64,000 nt of DNA, from NCBI RefSeq assembly GCF_958298935.1, contig NC_084940.1, forward strand, positions 17,789,146 to 17,853,145. Reading direction: 5' to 3'. A model generated the notes under the pieces. That model was not told the DNA's origin and did not search any database. It was given only the letters and a program-made list of their open reading frames with translations. How positions within the stretch are numbered: the stretch's first letter is position 1; the number at the start of each line of letters is the position of its first letter. The DNA is from Phragmites australis (lineage: Eukaryota > Streptophyta > Magnoliopsida > Poales > Poaceae). A program made the position numbers and the translations under genes. Positions 42,295 through 54,690 of the stretch are shown here, in pieces.

Positions 42295-43897
42295 TGTTGG
42301 CGCAAAAGATCGTCTTGCCCTAGCAAGTACGACGAGAGTTTCTTCTAAGAAGGAGACTCAAGCGTTGAGACGAAATTTGAGAGGAAGGAACACCACAAAT
42401 GTATTGATTGTAGAAAAAATTGATCTGTCTGGAGGAGTATCACAGTGTGGTTTAGTGCTTGAGTACCTCTATGTCCTGTGTGTTGCCTTGAGCATTCTCC
42501 TTGTGACCTCCTCCTTTCCCAGATGACCATGACCCTCTATTTATAGGGTGGTACGTAGCACGTAGCTTAGTGTACAAGTTATTTTGATGTACAAATATCT
42601 AGGACCTGGTTGAATTACTTAGGCTTATCCTGGATAACTACTTTTTACCCTACATAGAAGATAAATATCTACTATGGTAACTATTGTGGTGCTTGCCCCC
42701 TGAGGGGTGAGCCGATCGCCAATTGTGGTCCAGCGCCGCTCTACCGGGGGTGTTAGGATGACTTTCATCGCACTAGGATGTCAAGCACCACTTGCACCGG
42801 TATTAATCGCCTGTCACCTCGCGTCAGGTCGGCTGCAGGGGAGTGTCCTTTCTTTCCTGATATTATCTCCGAAGATTAGTTGCATCTTTAAGCTTTGGAA
42901 GGCCGTACAGGCACCAGAGGGGTGGCCCGTAGGGGTCTGTAGTCTCCGGGGGTTAGGCCTTCTGCTGAGGCTCTGGAGGGACTTGCTATAGATTTTAGTC
43001 TATGGAAGGCCACGTACGTACCGGAGAGGTGGCCCGAAGGGGCCCGCAGTCTCCGGAAGTTGGGCCTCTTGTTGAGGGTTTGGAGATCGAAGGCTCCGGT
43101 GGGACTTTTGATAGCAATAGCTAACCATTATCCTCAGGTTAGTCTATTTTCCCCCAATAGTAACCCCTTATTCTCTGGCCCTAACGTTCGGAGGGGTGAG
43201 AGGATGTAGAGGAAAACCAACTCCAGCCTGGGCTAGTAACAAGAATGCCCGAAGGCAATTCCCTATCCCTGAGAAGTTTTTTAGCGGGAATCGTGGGCGT
43301 TGATGGTGAAGCTCAAAGCTGATGGTGCATTAGTGGTGGCGACATGCCCTGGGGTTATTCTGAGGTCGGAGGTCCAGCAGGTGTCGAAGTCGAAGATCGA
43401 AGACGTATTAGCAGAGGAGGCACACTCCGGAGCCTATTGGAGTTGGTGTACGCGATATCGGGACTCGAGGCCGGAGGGGCGTCGGTGGAGGTGATGCGCT
43501 CTGGGGTCCGTGTCGAGGCCGATCTAGATTTTTTGGACTTCTTTGGTGATGAGTCTTCTTGCCATTTGAGTTTGTCAGAGTGGGGGATTACGTGTGGGAT
43601 CAGGGGACTCCCCACGTTCGTTTGTTTGAGGATGGCAGGATGGGATGTGTCACTGGGGCATTTTGATCGGATAATGCGTGGGTTTGTTTAGGGTCTTGTG
43701 CCCACGCCCCTGGTATGCGCCGAAAAGAGTCTAGGTCATTAATGTGACGGGACGTTCGTGCAAGAAGATGAGACATTGCCATGGGATGTTGCCATGTGTC
43801 GGTGGAACAACCGAGATATGGTCACGGCCCCCCAGAGATTAATGAGGGACGCCATGGAAAGATGCCGTGTTGGTTCCGCTTCATCTCCTAGGCGTAC

Positions 43898-44422
43898 GTG
43901 GCTGCTTGGCCCGGATATAAAGCTGAGGTCACCCGGCTGGATTTATCACTGCCCCACGAGCGAGCACTCAACTTGACTTTGAATATGGCATCGTCTTCCT
44001 TCCCATCCTCTTCAAAAATGTCGATGATCTCAACTGCTTCTACTGGGGCTGGGCCGTCTCGGCTACTAGTGGTGGCGCTGGTGGCCATCCGACTTTCGTC
44101 CCTGCAGGGTGGACAGCTGCCTGCCGCTCCTGCTCAACCCCCGGTTCAGGAGACCACGCTTGTCAAGATCATCGATATTTTTGATGATGATGAAGAGATC
44201 GACTGGGATCTCCTACGGAGGGAGAGCGATGAGGAGGAGCAGGCTTTAGTGGTGAGGGAGGGGGCTGGGAAGAAGCAGGAGAAGGCCCCAACGGTGGCTC
44301 CTTCGGTTTCTTCTTCGTCTTTCGATAGCCCAGGGGCCGACTATTGCATCAGCTTCCGTGGCAACAGGCCGCGGATGAGGTGCATACGCCGCTCCATGCG
44401 CGGCCCCTGTCGGGATCCGTAG
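43898..44422 (+). other. Open frame of unknown meaning in the outer gypsy interior
   Basis: This frame of 174 residues has an acidic segment (IIDIFDDDEEIDWDLL) but no recognised domain. It is antisense to the element. A shorter frame on the opposite strand (43,888-44,088) shows a mirrored acidic segment. I do not claim it is a gene. Confidence 0.15.
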
Positions 44423-45009
44423 GAGGTGAAGGTGGCCTTCGGGGGTGCTTCGTGGGCATCCCTATCTTGCCGTTTGACTATGGCCCTGCCGCAGGCAATA
44501 GTTGCCTTTTGCCACATTGTACTCTTTCTCCCCCTGGTTCGCTCTTTTGGGGTTTGTCTCCTCGGTAGCAGCCTTTGTACTGTTGCTTTTTTGTACCCGT
44601 CCTCCGGATGCATGAGTTGTTAATAATATAATTTGGATCTTTGGGGGTGATTGTATCTCTTTTTGGCCTAAGTGTAAGGGGATTCTTCGAACAAGTGACC
44701 GCATGTCTGTGTGCCTTCGTGCCACGCTTCTTCATCCCCTTCATAGGTGATGGCTAGTTTTTGGATGACTGAGGTACCGAGCCTTCGCATAGATCATAGC
44801 CGGCTTCGTTCCTTCCTCAGGAGAGGTGGCCTCGGGAATCTAGTAGTGGTAGACACGTATGGTAACTAAGGAGAGCCGGGCGAAGCAGTGGCAACCTCGC
44901 CGTTCTTGGTCATCGCGTACTCCTTGGGTTCGGTGTTGGTAGGGCCTTCTTCCAAATTTGTTCCAGATTTCTGACACAACGAAGTCCATCTGGAACCTTT
45001 GGGGACAAG

Positions 45010-45530
45010 CTTCGGAGGTGGTCTGCTATCCTTCGAGCTTTTAGCCGCTGCCCGGCTCTGGAGGCAACCCATCCAAAGCCTGGCGACGGCGTGTCGAAGG
45101 CAAAGTCGAAGGGTAGACAGGAGAGGTGGTCCTCGACTCCCTCGGCCCTTAGTCGCTGGCTAGCTCCAGAGGTAATCCGTGCAGCACCTGATGACAGCGT
45201 GTCAGAGGTGAAGCCAAAGGCTAGACGGGAGAGGTGGTCCTCGACCACCTCGGCACTTAGCTGCTGCCTGGCTACGGAGGTAATCCGTCCAGAGCCTGGC
45301 GATGGCGTGTTAGAGGTAAAGCCGAAGGCTAGACGAGAGAGGTGGTCCTCGACCACCTCAACCCTTAGCCGCTGCCTAGCTCTGGAGGTAATCTGTCCAA
45401 AGCCTGGCACCGGCGTGTCGGAGGTGAAGCCAAAGGCTAGACGGGAGAGGTGGTCCTCGACCATCTCAGCCTTTAGTCGCTGCCTGGCTCCAGAGGTAAT
45501 CCGTTCGGATCCTGGCCACAGCGTGCCGGA
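45010..45530. repeat. 108-bp tandem repeat array, left block
   Basis: The landmark 'gagaggtggtcctcgac' recurs at 45,121, 45,229, 45,337 and 45,445, a constant 108-bp period, in about 4.5 units. As 108 is divisible by three, frames stay open through the array: 36-residue units like ERWSSTTSALSRCLAPEVIR on +, and another set on minus. Related units flank the nested gypsy insertion at 47,470-47,672 and 55,632-56,230. Confidence 0.85.
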
Positions 45531-45839
45531 AGCTACTGCCTCTATAATGAACAGTTGGAGATTCTATACTATTTCCCGTGCCACGCAGAGTGGGCTTTTA
45601 CTTAATATTAGCATGATCTTCATAAACGACGTATGAATCGCGTCTCAGATGAGATTGTAGGGTTAATGACTTTACCTTTTACCATACGTGTTTGAGTCAC
45701 GTGGGCCATACCTCTTCCTGTGGGGAGGGGGATTTATACCCCTTTGATATGTTGGCTGTGCCTCTTGGAGGCTAGTGGGTCTCGCACTTCTCCGGCACGA
45801 AGGCGCTTGCCTTCAAGATGCCAGGGGATTTTGTTCGAT

Positions 45840-46600
45840 AGGTCTTTTTAGACCTTCTTCATCTTGCAAAGGTTTTTTGGAAGACATCCCCATTTGCGGG
45901 GGTTTTTGAAGACTCTCTGTCTTGCGGAGGTTTTTGCAAGGCTCTCTATCCTGCGGAGGATTTTTAAGACTTTTTGTCTTGCGGAGGTTTTGAAAGTCTC
46001 TCTGTTTTGCTGAGGTTTGGTAAGACTCTCCATCTTGCGGAGGTTTCGAATGATTCATTGTTTTTGCTGAAGGTTTAGTAGGACTCTCCATTTTGGCGGA
46101 GGTTTTTGTAAGACGCTCCGTCTCGCGGAGGTTTTTGAAAGTCTCTCCATTTTTGCCAGAGGCTTTGTTAGACTCTCCATTTTTGCCGGAGCTTTTGCAG
46201 GACTCTCCGTTTTTGCCGGAGGTTTTGTGGGCCTCTCCATTTTTGCTAGAGGTTTTGTAGGACTCTCCATTTTTCTCGGAGGTTTTGTAGGACTCTCCGT
46301 TTTTGTCGGAGGTTTTGTTGGACTCTCTATTTTTACCGGAGGTTTTGTAGGTTTCTCTATTTTTGTCGGAGGTTTTGTAGGACTCTCTGTTTTGACGGAG
46401 GTTTTTGTAAGACGCTCCATCTCGCGGAGGTTTTTGGAAGTCTCTCCCTTTTTGCCAGAGGCTTTGTAAGACTCTCCGTTTTTGTCGAAGCTTTCGCAGG
46501 ACTCTCCGTTTTTGCCGGAGGTTTTGTAGGTCTCTCTGTTTTTGCCGGAGGTTTTATAAGTCTCTCCGTTTTTGCCAGAGGTTTTGTATCCCCTTTGGCA
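45840..46600. repeat. ~30-bp tandem repeat array
   Basis: Units close to 'gtaggactctccgtttttgccggaggtttt' recur about 20 times, most regularly between 46,170 and 46,590. The period is near 30 bp, so a 10-residue pattern (KTESPTKPPA-like on minus; FVGLSIFVGG-like on +) stays open. Units left of 46,020 are longer and more diverged. Confidence 0.8.
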
Positions 46601-47400
46601 TGTACTATCGGAGTTATGCAATACATTCCAGGAAACCTAGGTAGTCTTGCCTTCCAGGTGACCTAGACATGCTACACCCACAGTGTGTAGGCTTGTCGTG
46701 CTCCCAAGGAAACGCACTGGGTGCACCGCAACACTGTCCACCAAAGGTGTGCCCTGGTGCGTGGCATTTATATGACCTAAGCTATACAATACCTTCTAGG
46801 AAACCTAGGCTTAATGCTTTTGCGGTGACCTAGGCATGCTGCGCTCGTGATATATAAGCATGTCGTGCAACGAGGATTCCTTGCGACAACATTCCTTAGA
46901 GCACCGCATCCTCACATCAAGCTCATCCCTTTATATGCGGTGTCCACACTACCGAGGCTACGCAATGCCTTCCAGGACACCTTGGTATAATCCGCCTTTT
47001 AGGTGACCTAGGCATGCTGCGTTGCTGCAGGTGTGTGGGATCCACTGCCTATTAGACCCTCTAGGAAACCTTTTTAGGTGACTTTAGGTTTAGGCAAGAA
47101 ATTCTTACAGGTGCGTGGGCGTGTCACGCCTCCTGAAGAAATCCTTCGGGAGCGCCACAACTATATTACCAAGGAAGTCCCTTGATAACCAGCATCTATA
47201 TACTATCGAGGCTATGCAATACCTCCAGGAAACCTAGGCTTGATGCCTTCGCGGTGAACTAGGCTTGCTGTGCCCGCGGTGTGTAGGTATGTCGTGCAAA
47301 GAGGATTCTTTGCGACAGCATTCTTCAGAGCACCACATCTCTGCCTCCGAGGACATATTTTGATCTTACCGTACGAAAGATAGACCAGCTAGATACACTA
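46600..47400. repeat. Longer imperfect repeats within the outer gypsy element
   Basis: Blocks such as 'aggaaacctaggcttaatgc' and 'tgacctaggcatgctgcg' recur near 46,640, 46,800, 46,970 and 47,230 at roughly 150-250-base spacing. Non-coding. Confidence 0.5.
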
Positions 47401-47469
47401 TCGATAGATAATAGTGGATGTACCTTTTCTAGAAGAAGACCTCTATTATGAGGTTTGAAAGCCTCGAAG

Positions 47470-47672
47470 CCTACGGCCAGGTTGGGAGAGGTGGTCCTCT
47501 ACCCCCTCGGCCCTTATCCGTTGCTAGGTTCCAGAGGTAATACGATCGGAGCCTGGTGACAGTGTGTCGGAGGTGGAGCCGAAGGCTAGACAGGAGAGGT
47601 GGTCCTCGACCTCCTCGGCTCTTAGCCATTGCCTGGCTACAGAGGTAATCTGTCCGAAGCCTGGCGATGACG
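47470..47672. repeat. 108-bp repeat units left of the nested gypsy insertion
   Basis: About two units ('gagaggtggtcctc' near 47,488 and 47,596, 108 bp apart). The array is cut by the LTR of the nested element and resumes at 55,632. Confidence 0.8.
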
Positions 47673-48010
47673 TGATGCATGCCTACCTGATCTTCCGAAA
47701 GGTAATATGATAAGTCGATTGGTGGAGCTTTGACGTTGATGATCCAAAGGCTCCGAACAGAACAGATCGAGAATCCTCGCAACCACTACACCACTACTCT
47801 GTGGTTATCAACTGTGCCAAGACGCGGTTGACCTCACCAAGAAGGCTTTTCCTGCAAGCGAATTGAGAACACAAGCAAGAATAGGTAGATACAATCTGAA
47901 TATTGCTACTTACCAATGAAGTACTTGAGTTTGGGGTTCAACAAACTGATAAACGACGAAACTGTCTAAAACAGAATAATCTAAGTTAAACCCGAGCCTA
48001 AACTATGACA

Positions 48011-49420
48011 GCTACAGTCGGTGGATGAACACCGCAAGCGGGGATCCTGAGGGACCCCCTTTGAGATTCGGTCAGGGGGCTGATCCTGGATCTACCTCGT
48101 ACGTGGGGTTAATGAGTGTGTATGGGACTTAGGCGGGACAAATGATCGTCGGCTAGTAGGAGTAAATGCACAAGGGATTTAGACAGGTTCAGACCGCATG
48201 GATGCGTAATAACCCCACTCCTGTGTGTCTAGTGTGTTATTAATGCTCTTGGAATGCATTTCTCTGGATCTCTCGCTCTATGTGTTACAAGCTCTGCTGT
48301 TCTAAGTCTTGAGCTTCGGTCTTCAAGTCAGGTGCTTCAGCTCTATCAAATTGGCCCCGGTTCGCCTCCCTTTTCTACGAAGTGCTCCCCCCTTTTTATC
48401 CTACCGGGGGGGAGGCCCTCCAGGGCGTGCCCAGGACAAGGGCACAAGTTCCTGTAAATAATAAATAGAAAACAACCATCATGGGTCTACAGTTGATGTT
48501 ACAGAGGGTTGAAAACACGCCCCTCAGACGGTCCCGTCGGTCTTTACGCCCCAACTTTAGCAGGTGCAGGGGGCCCACCGGCCAACTACTGAGTACCTTC
48601 TCATGCCCATTAGGTCTGAGTCAATCTGACACGGTCTGACGCAGCAGGGCGACAGGCGATACGCCTCGAGCCCATCGACGATATCTTCAAGCCGTCTTTC
48701 TCCTTGGGCCCCACGAAGGGACATGCGATGGGACCCATCGCATTAATTGTGCCCAAGCCTCCCTGCCAGGCAGCGGCAGAGGCCGACTAATTAGTACGGT
48801 AGGCGTGGGGGAGAGTGGTTGGATGTGACCGTCCACGCTCCCCATTAAATGCAGCATCGGGCCTCCCACTGATTGACACCTCATCGTGGAGTCCTTGTGG
48901 GTCCACCGGGAAGGGGCTCCTTAGGTCCTCGGGAAACTCTGGGTACTCGGGGACCACTATTCTTGGCCCCGAGCACCCCCTCCCAGGCCTGGCTCTTCTC
49001 GGGTCCTGGGGGAACTCTGGGTACTCGGGGACCAATTGTTCTTGACCCCGAGCATCCCCTCCCGGATCTGGCTCTTCTCGGGTCCTTGGGGAACTCTAGG
49101 TACTTGGGGACCAACTGTTCTTGGCCCCGAGCACCCCCTCCCGGATCTGGCTCTTCTCGGGTCCTCGGGGAACTCTGGGTCCTTGGGGGCCAACTGTTCT
49201 TGGCCCCGAACACCCCCTCCCGGATCTGGCTTTTCTCGGGTCCTCGGGGAACTCTGGGTACTCAGGGGTCAACTGTTCTTGTCCCCGAGCATCCCCTCCC
49301 GGATCTTTCTTTTCTCGGGCCCTCGGGAAGGTGGTCCCCAAGGGAGGGCGCCATGTGGCACTGCGCTGTCCTGGCCGCGGTGATATGGGAACCCCCAGTT
49401 TCCATATCACCGACTGCTAC
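48011..49420. mobile_element. 1,400-bp insertion in the 3' LTR, 5-bp duplication GCTAC
   Basis: Compared with the intact 5' LTR, the 3' LTR is interrupted by 48,016-49,415, flanked by GCTAC on both sides (48,011-48,015 and 49,416-49,420). The insert begins AGTCGGTG and ends CACCGACT, an 8-bp perfect terminal inverted repeat. It contains a 79-bp tandem array and no transposase or pol. A 5-bp duplication fits an LTR (solo LTR) or some DNA elements; the ends are not TG…CA, so its class is open. Confidence 0.8.
48910..49335. repeat. 79-bp tandem repeat array
   Basis: 'ctcttctcgggtcct'-type landmarks at 48,993, 49,072, 49,151, 49,230 and 49,309 give a constant 79-bp period, with about 5.5 units. 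As 79 is not divisible by three, each open frame cycles through three translations of the same unit, which explains the long overlapping frames here. It is not a protein gene. Confidence 0.85.
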
Positions 49421-49996
49421 CGTATATTTATAGGGGGACATGAGGGTGTCAACCTAGGGTTGTGCAGCTGTGGAAAGAGGCGTGCGCAACCTGGACTCTA
49501 ACCTCGACACGATTACAAAACCCGACAGGGTCCAGAACGGTGACGTAACACTTTATTCCTTCGACTCTGACTAAACTATAAGGAATATTTGATCAAGCCA
49601 TTGGAAAGGACTCGACATAAGCTTTCCAACAAGTCCAAGAACGCCTAAACGGACTTCGTATGAGAGAGTTATGCCCGTTTTACTGGCATGCTATCTTGAG
49701 ACTCGACCACGACCACGACTTTGACTAGAGCTCAGCCTTGAGTCTGACTAGACTTGGCCTTCGAGGGGTGATATCCGGGTAAGATTGTAGTGCTTCTCCC
49801 ACGTTCCTAAGCAATAAAATATCACAAGAATTTAGTAGTAATCCATCCAAGGAAACATAAACAGCCAGAAACGAGTTCACCGGGTGGTCTAATTGTCGTG
49901 CACGTGCTCTTGTAATTGGACCTTGTATGATTTAAGGATTATTGGCGGTATTAATCGTATCCGAAGGAGCCATGGGCTCATCATCCTCCCCCTCTT

Positions 49997-50378
49997 GAAT
50001 TGGAGTCGTCCTCGACTCAAGCTTTTCTTCTTCTCCCATGTAGGATTTCAAATATGAAATGTTAAATGTGGGACTAACCTCAAAATCCACAAGTAGGTCC
50101 AATTTGTATACATTGTCATTGATTATCTCAATTATCTTAAATGGTCCATCAGCTCTAGACATTAACTTTGATTTTCTTAGTTCTAGAAACCTATCATTTC
50201 TCAAATGCAACCAAACTAAATCACCCGGTTCAGATTTTATTTCTTTCCTACCTTTACTTCCAGTAATCCTATACTTTTCAGTCATGCTCTCTATATTGTT
50301 TTTAGTTGTTTCATGCAACTTAAAAATAAATATAGCACATTTCTTACCATCTAAATTAAGTCTTTCAAAAGTAGGCAA
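49997..50378 (-). pseudogene. gypsy integrase C-terminal remnant
   Basis: Residues like KSEPGDLVWLHLRNDRFLEL and RADGPFKIIEIINDNVYKLD form the GPY/F-type C-terminal module of gypsy integrases. The zinc-binding and DDE catalytic parts are absent: the sequence jumps from the end of RT at ~50,450 straight into this module. Confidence 0.75.
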
Positions 50379-50449
50379 AGGTACTAAATCAATAAGAGAA
50401 CAGAGATTAAATCCATTTGAAAACTACTCCTTTCTTTGTAAACTCGTTT

Positions 50450-51240
50450 AATGGAGAAGCAATGATGCTGAAATCTCGCACAAATCACCGATAGAAACCT
50501 GCAAGACTATGAAAGCTTCTCACTTGAGTAACAGTCTTAAGGGTTGGCCAGCTCTTCATGGCTTCAATTTTTGCTTCATCCACCTCTATTCCCTGTGAAG
50601 TAATAACATAGCTAAGAAAAAAAACTCGATCCATGCAAAAGATGCACTTTTCGAGGTTAATGAACAAACATGTATATCTCAAAGCATTAAAAACAGCACG
50701 TAGATGATCAAAGTGTGACTCATGTGACTGGCTATAAATCAAGATAATATCAAAGTATACCACTACAAATCTTCCAATGAAAACACGTAAAACTTCGTTC
50801 ATCAATCGCATGAAAGTACTAGGTGCATTAGTTAACCCAAAAGACATTACTAACCACTCATAGAAGCCAAACTTAGTTTTAAACGCAGTTTTTCATTCAT
50901 CTCCAAGTTTCATCCTAATTTAGTGGTATCCACTTCGCAAGTCAATTTTAGTGAAAATTATAGAACCACTCAACTCATCAAGCATATCATTTAACCTAGG
51001 GATAGGGTGACGATATCTTATAGTAATATTATTAATGGCTCTACAATCAACACACATACGCTAACTACCATCTTTCTTAGGAACCAAAAGAACAGGAATA
51101 ACACAAGGACTAAGACTTTCTCGTACGTACCCACTATCTAAAAGGTCTTGGACTTGTCCCTGAATTTCCTTAGTCTCTTCCGGGTTGGTCCTATATGCAG
51201 CATAGTTTGGCAAAGTTGCTCCCGGAGTCTAATCAATTTG
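50450..51240 (-). pseudogene. gypsy reverse transcriptase remnant
   Basis: [20 protein letters not shown] and [18 protein letters not shown] are RT motifs; the catalytic YFDD has become YFDI. Upstream (to ~51,240) the order VPKKDGS, '[11 protein letters not shown]'-like and 'YHQIR'-like blocks can be traced with stops and frame changes. It is non-functional. Confidence 0.75.
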
Positions 51241-51840
51241 ATGTTCTATCCCTCGAATTTGTGGCAATCCCGGGGGAACTTTAGTTGGAAATACATCCAA
51301 AAACCCCCGCAAAAGGTTAGCAACAGCAGGAGACAAATAGCTAGATATATTTTCGAGTGAAACTATGGTCTCTTTGCATATCAAAGCATAGCATGGCAGC
51401 TTATTAGCATAAATTTCAGCAAGATTAGATTTAGTAGCAAGCATAACACACCCTTTCAGTCTAATTCCATCAGACTTAGAAGTTGTTGTTGCTTTCTCCT
51501 TTTTGGGTGGAAAAACTTTTTCCGCTACTTGCTGATTTTCAGATTCATTCTCAAACTCTTTTATCTTATTTTTAGCTATCTCTTGTTCATATTTCACAAT
51601 TTCAGCAAGGGTTAAAGACAGAAAAGTTATTTTCTTTCCTTTATGCATAAGGGTGTACTTATTACTTCTACCATTATGTGTTGCATCAGTATCAAATTTC
51701 CATGGTCGTCCTAACAAAAGTGAACATGCTTGTATGGGCACTATATCGAAATTAGCACAATCATGGTATGAACCAATAGAAAAATACACCATAGCTGTTT
51801 GCATTACCTTTACCTTACCACTGTTGTTGAACTATTGAAT
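51229..51840 (-). pseudogene. gypsy protease region remnant
   Basis: The segment contains IVPIQACSLLLGRPWKFDTD and KYTLMHKGKKITFLSL, a block found between protease and RT in many grass gypsy polyproteins. The active-site DSG part is upstream in the decayed stretch 51,840-52,200. Confidence 0.7.
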
Positions 51841-52199
51841 ATGATAAGGGTGAGGATGGTTTCTTATCAGCAAGGAAAGCTTCTTGATTATATCTGAACT
51901 TACCAAGTTGTTGCAGCTTCTTCCATCAATAATAACTCGAACACGATAATCCTTGACTATGAGGAACATCTGAAACAAATTATGGCGTTGTAGCTATTCC
52001 GCTTGCTCCATTTGAGTGCTTAAGACTCGCTGCACAATGAGGGTCCGATAATCCTCCGTGGCAGTGGCATAGAACACTTCCTTATGGTCGATATCCGTCC
52101 CATGTCCATCCTCGTCACCTGCATGGTTAGCTGTAAGAGCATATTCATCCTCAACATCACTAACACTTACATATCCACCCTCTTCTGTTATAATGTACG

Positions 52200-53376
52200 T
52201 GCACTAACTTGGGCAATCCTTCATGACATGGCCCATTCCCTTACATCGGTGGCAAATAATCCCAGTCGTGCGACCAGGCGAGGCAACCGAAGAAGAGCTC
52301 TTCACCGGACCCTGCACACTTACGGATTTGCTTATCTCGGGAGTGTGTGACAGTGTCGAATGTACTGCTAAACGCACCTTACTCGAGAAGGGGGTAGCAG
52401 ACCGTATAGCTGAACGTGGGGCTGTTTTGACTTATCCCGGTGTTGATTTGGATGTAGTCATGCTTCCAAAATTGCTCCTTGGCCTCTGTTGTCGTCCCTA
52501 CAATTCTTTTTCTACTAAACACGCAAGTTGGAACAATCTAGGAACACTATCGTATTCTTTGTAATCAACTATGTCCTGAATTTCACGACTTAACCCTCCA
52601 TAAAAGGGTGCCATTGCAGCCTCTTCATCCTCAGTAATATCACAATGCAACATACTAATTTGCAGCTCATAATAATACTCTTTTACGGATCTATCACCTT
52701 GGTTTAAGCGCTGTAATTTCTTACACAAATCACATTTAAAAGAGGGTGGAACAAATCTGTTACATATAATAACCTTTAAAGCATTTCATGTAGTAGGTGT
52801 TAATCCATCAATGCATACCCTATTCCACTAGATGATTGCAAAAATTTTAAATTCACTAATGGCTTGCCTAACTCTATGCACTTCAGGAACTAAATGAGTA
52901 TTAAACTTCTGTTCTACCATTATCTCCCAATCTAAATACCTTATAGCATCGTAAGCACCCTCAAAAGATGGTATAGTAAACTTAACCTTAGCAAATGGAT
53001 GATCATTAATACGTGGGTTATGTTGCTGAAAATTATTACCTCTCATACCTTGATGGTTGAAGTTCAATCGATTCCTTTGTCGTTCATTAAAGGCATCACG
53101 TTCTTGTCTCAAAATTTCATCATCCGTGACAGACTCATCTTGTTCATAGACTTCACCATGAGGATCCACTCGACCATTGTTTGGTGGCAGATTAACCAAT
53201 CAATCAAAGCGGGGATTGAGCATTGCAATATTTTCATTGAGTCGCTGCAATGTGGTATTAGTTCCCGCAAGCTTCTTGCCAATGTTGTCATTAATAGTAT
53301 ATCAATGATCATCCAACAATATTATGAGTTCTTCCCTCAAAACATACTCATGTGCATTCGATGCTTCTCCTGCCAT
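52200..53376 (-). pseudogene. gypsy gag remnant with zinc knuckle
   Basis: The start codon is near 53,376 (MAGEASNAHEYVLREEL), followed by stops. Capsid-like blocks follow: AKVKFTIPSFEGAYDAIRYL, QGDRSVKEYYYELQ and EAAMAPFYGGLSREIQDIVD. A CCHC zinc knuckle CHRCKGMGHVMKDC lies near 52,210-52,255. Multiple stops break the frame. Confidence 0.75.
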
Positions 53377-54690
53377 GGTTAGTCAAAGATAGAAAACAAC
53401 GAAAGATAAATTATCTCTATCGACTACTAGGTGTTGGAGGTGGATTCATACACTCTCAAGCATCTTACCATGTTCTGGCAAGTGTTCTTACCAAGCACCG
53501 TAGTTGGCATAATCGGTGGCTGGTTCATGATACCTTATCAGGTCCGAGTGAGGTAGTTGCAAGGGAAGATACCGTTATGATTAAGAGAATGTGTAGCTTG
53601 GACAGGCAATATTGAGTAGCAAGGAATAGCAATTGATGAAATCAGATTAGCAAAGTTGAATAAAAGTCCACAGTACTCGTCACAGTTGCTGGCTCGATCA
53701 TGTTCCTAGAGCTGGCTCAAGCAACACGAAGACTATATCAGACACAAACACAATGAAACAAAATTCGCAATGCAAACTGATTCTCTTTTTGCACTCTTTG
53801 CTTTCTTTTTTTGGCACTCTTTGCTTCTTGCTTGCTTTTTTTTTTGCGAATGTGACACAAACTCAAAACTCTTATACTGACTTTTCTAAGTCGAAAGAGG
53901 TATATGAGTCACAAACTTTTTCCGGAGAGCAAGGGTATAAAGGTAATAAAAAAGATACTCTCTCTCTCTCTGAACTTTGGCTACCTTGTTTTGGCTATGG
54001 TGGTCGGATCCGAGAAGGTGGGCGACTCTGACTAAGTGGTCGGATTTGAGAAGGTGGGTGAATCTGACTAGGTGGTCGCGGCGGCTAGGTGGTCGGACCC
54101 GAGTGGGTGATCGGAGTACCTGGTCGGACCCCGAGTGGATGGTTGGAGTGACTAGTCAGAACCCAACTAGATTGTCAAATTTGAGTAGGTGATCGAACAC
54201 AACTAGTGGTCGAACCTGAGTTGATGGTGGAACCAGACTAGTGGTCGAAGCGGAGTAGGTGGTCGAACACGACTAGTAGTTAAACCCAAAATTGTACGAC
54301 GACCCTTCTTGTTCCAGGCATACGACCCTGAGACGTGACGGTGTCACTTTTTTGAGTTGATGGTCGAAGTTGACTAGTGGTCCACATGGCCTGTGACACA
54401 ATCTCGACTAAAGCAGACAAGGGCAAATCAAGATACACGACGACTAAGGCAGCAAAGACTCGACACTAGAAACTAGAACACGATGATTCGATCAGCAATG
54501 AAGACACCGATGATGGACTCAAACTCAACAACGCGAAAACTGAAAACAAAATTGCGAAAAGCTCAAAGTGGTTTGGACAGCGGAAAAACTATGATCTAAA
54601 TATTTTTGTAGGGAAATTTTTCTGGACTCTAGGTAATGGAACAAAACTAAACAAAGGGGATAACTGAGATTATCTAACGGGCAACTAAAT
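53377..54690. other. Leader region of the nested gypsy element
   Basis: Non-coding sequence between the primer-binding site and gag. It holds a degenerate short repeat 'gtggtcgga…gagtaggt' near 53,998-54,270. Confidence 0.55.

Noticed and set aside
45840..46620. CRISPR array
   Set aside because: The repeats are contiguous tandem units without unique spacers, in a plant genome.
48873..49433. Protein-coding gene of 186 residues
   Set aside because: The frame is produced by the 79-bp tandem repeat, which is open in several frames on both strands.
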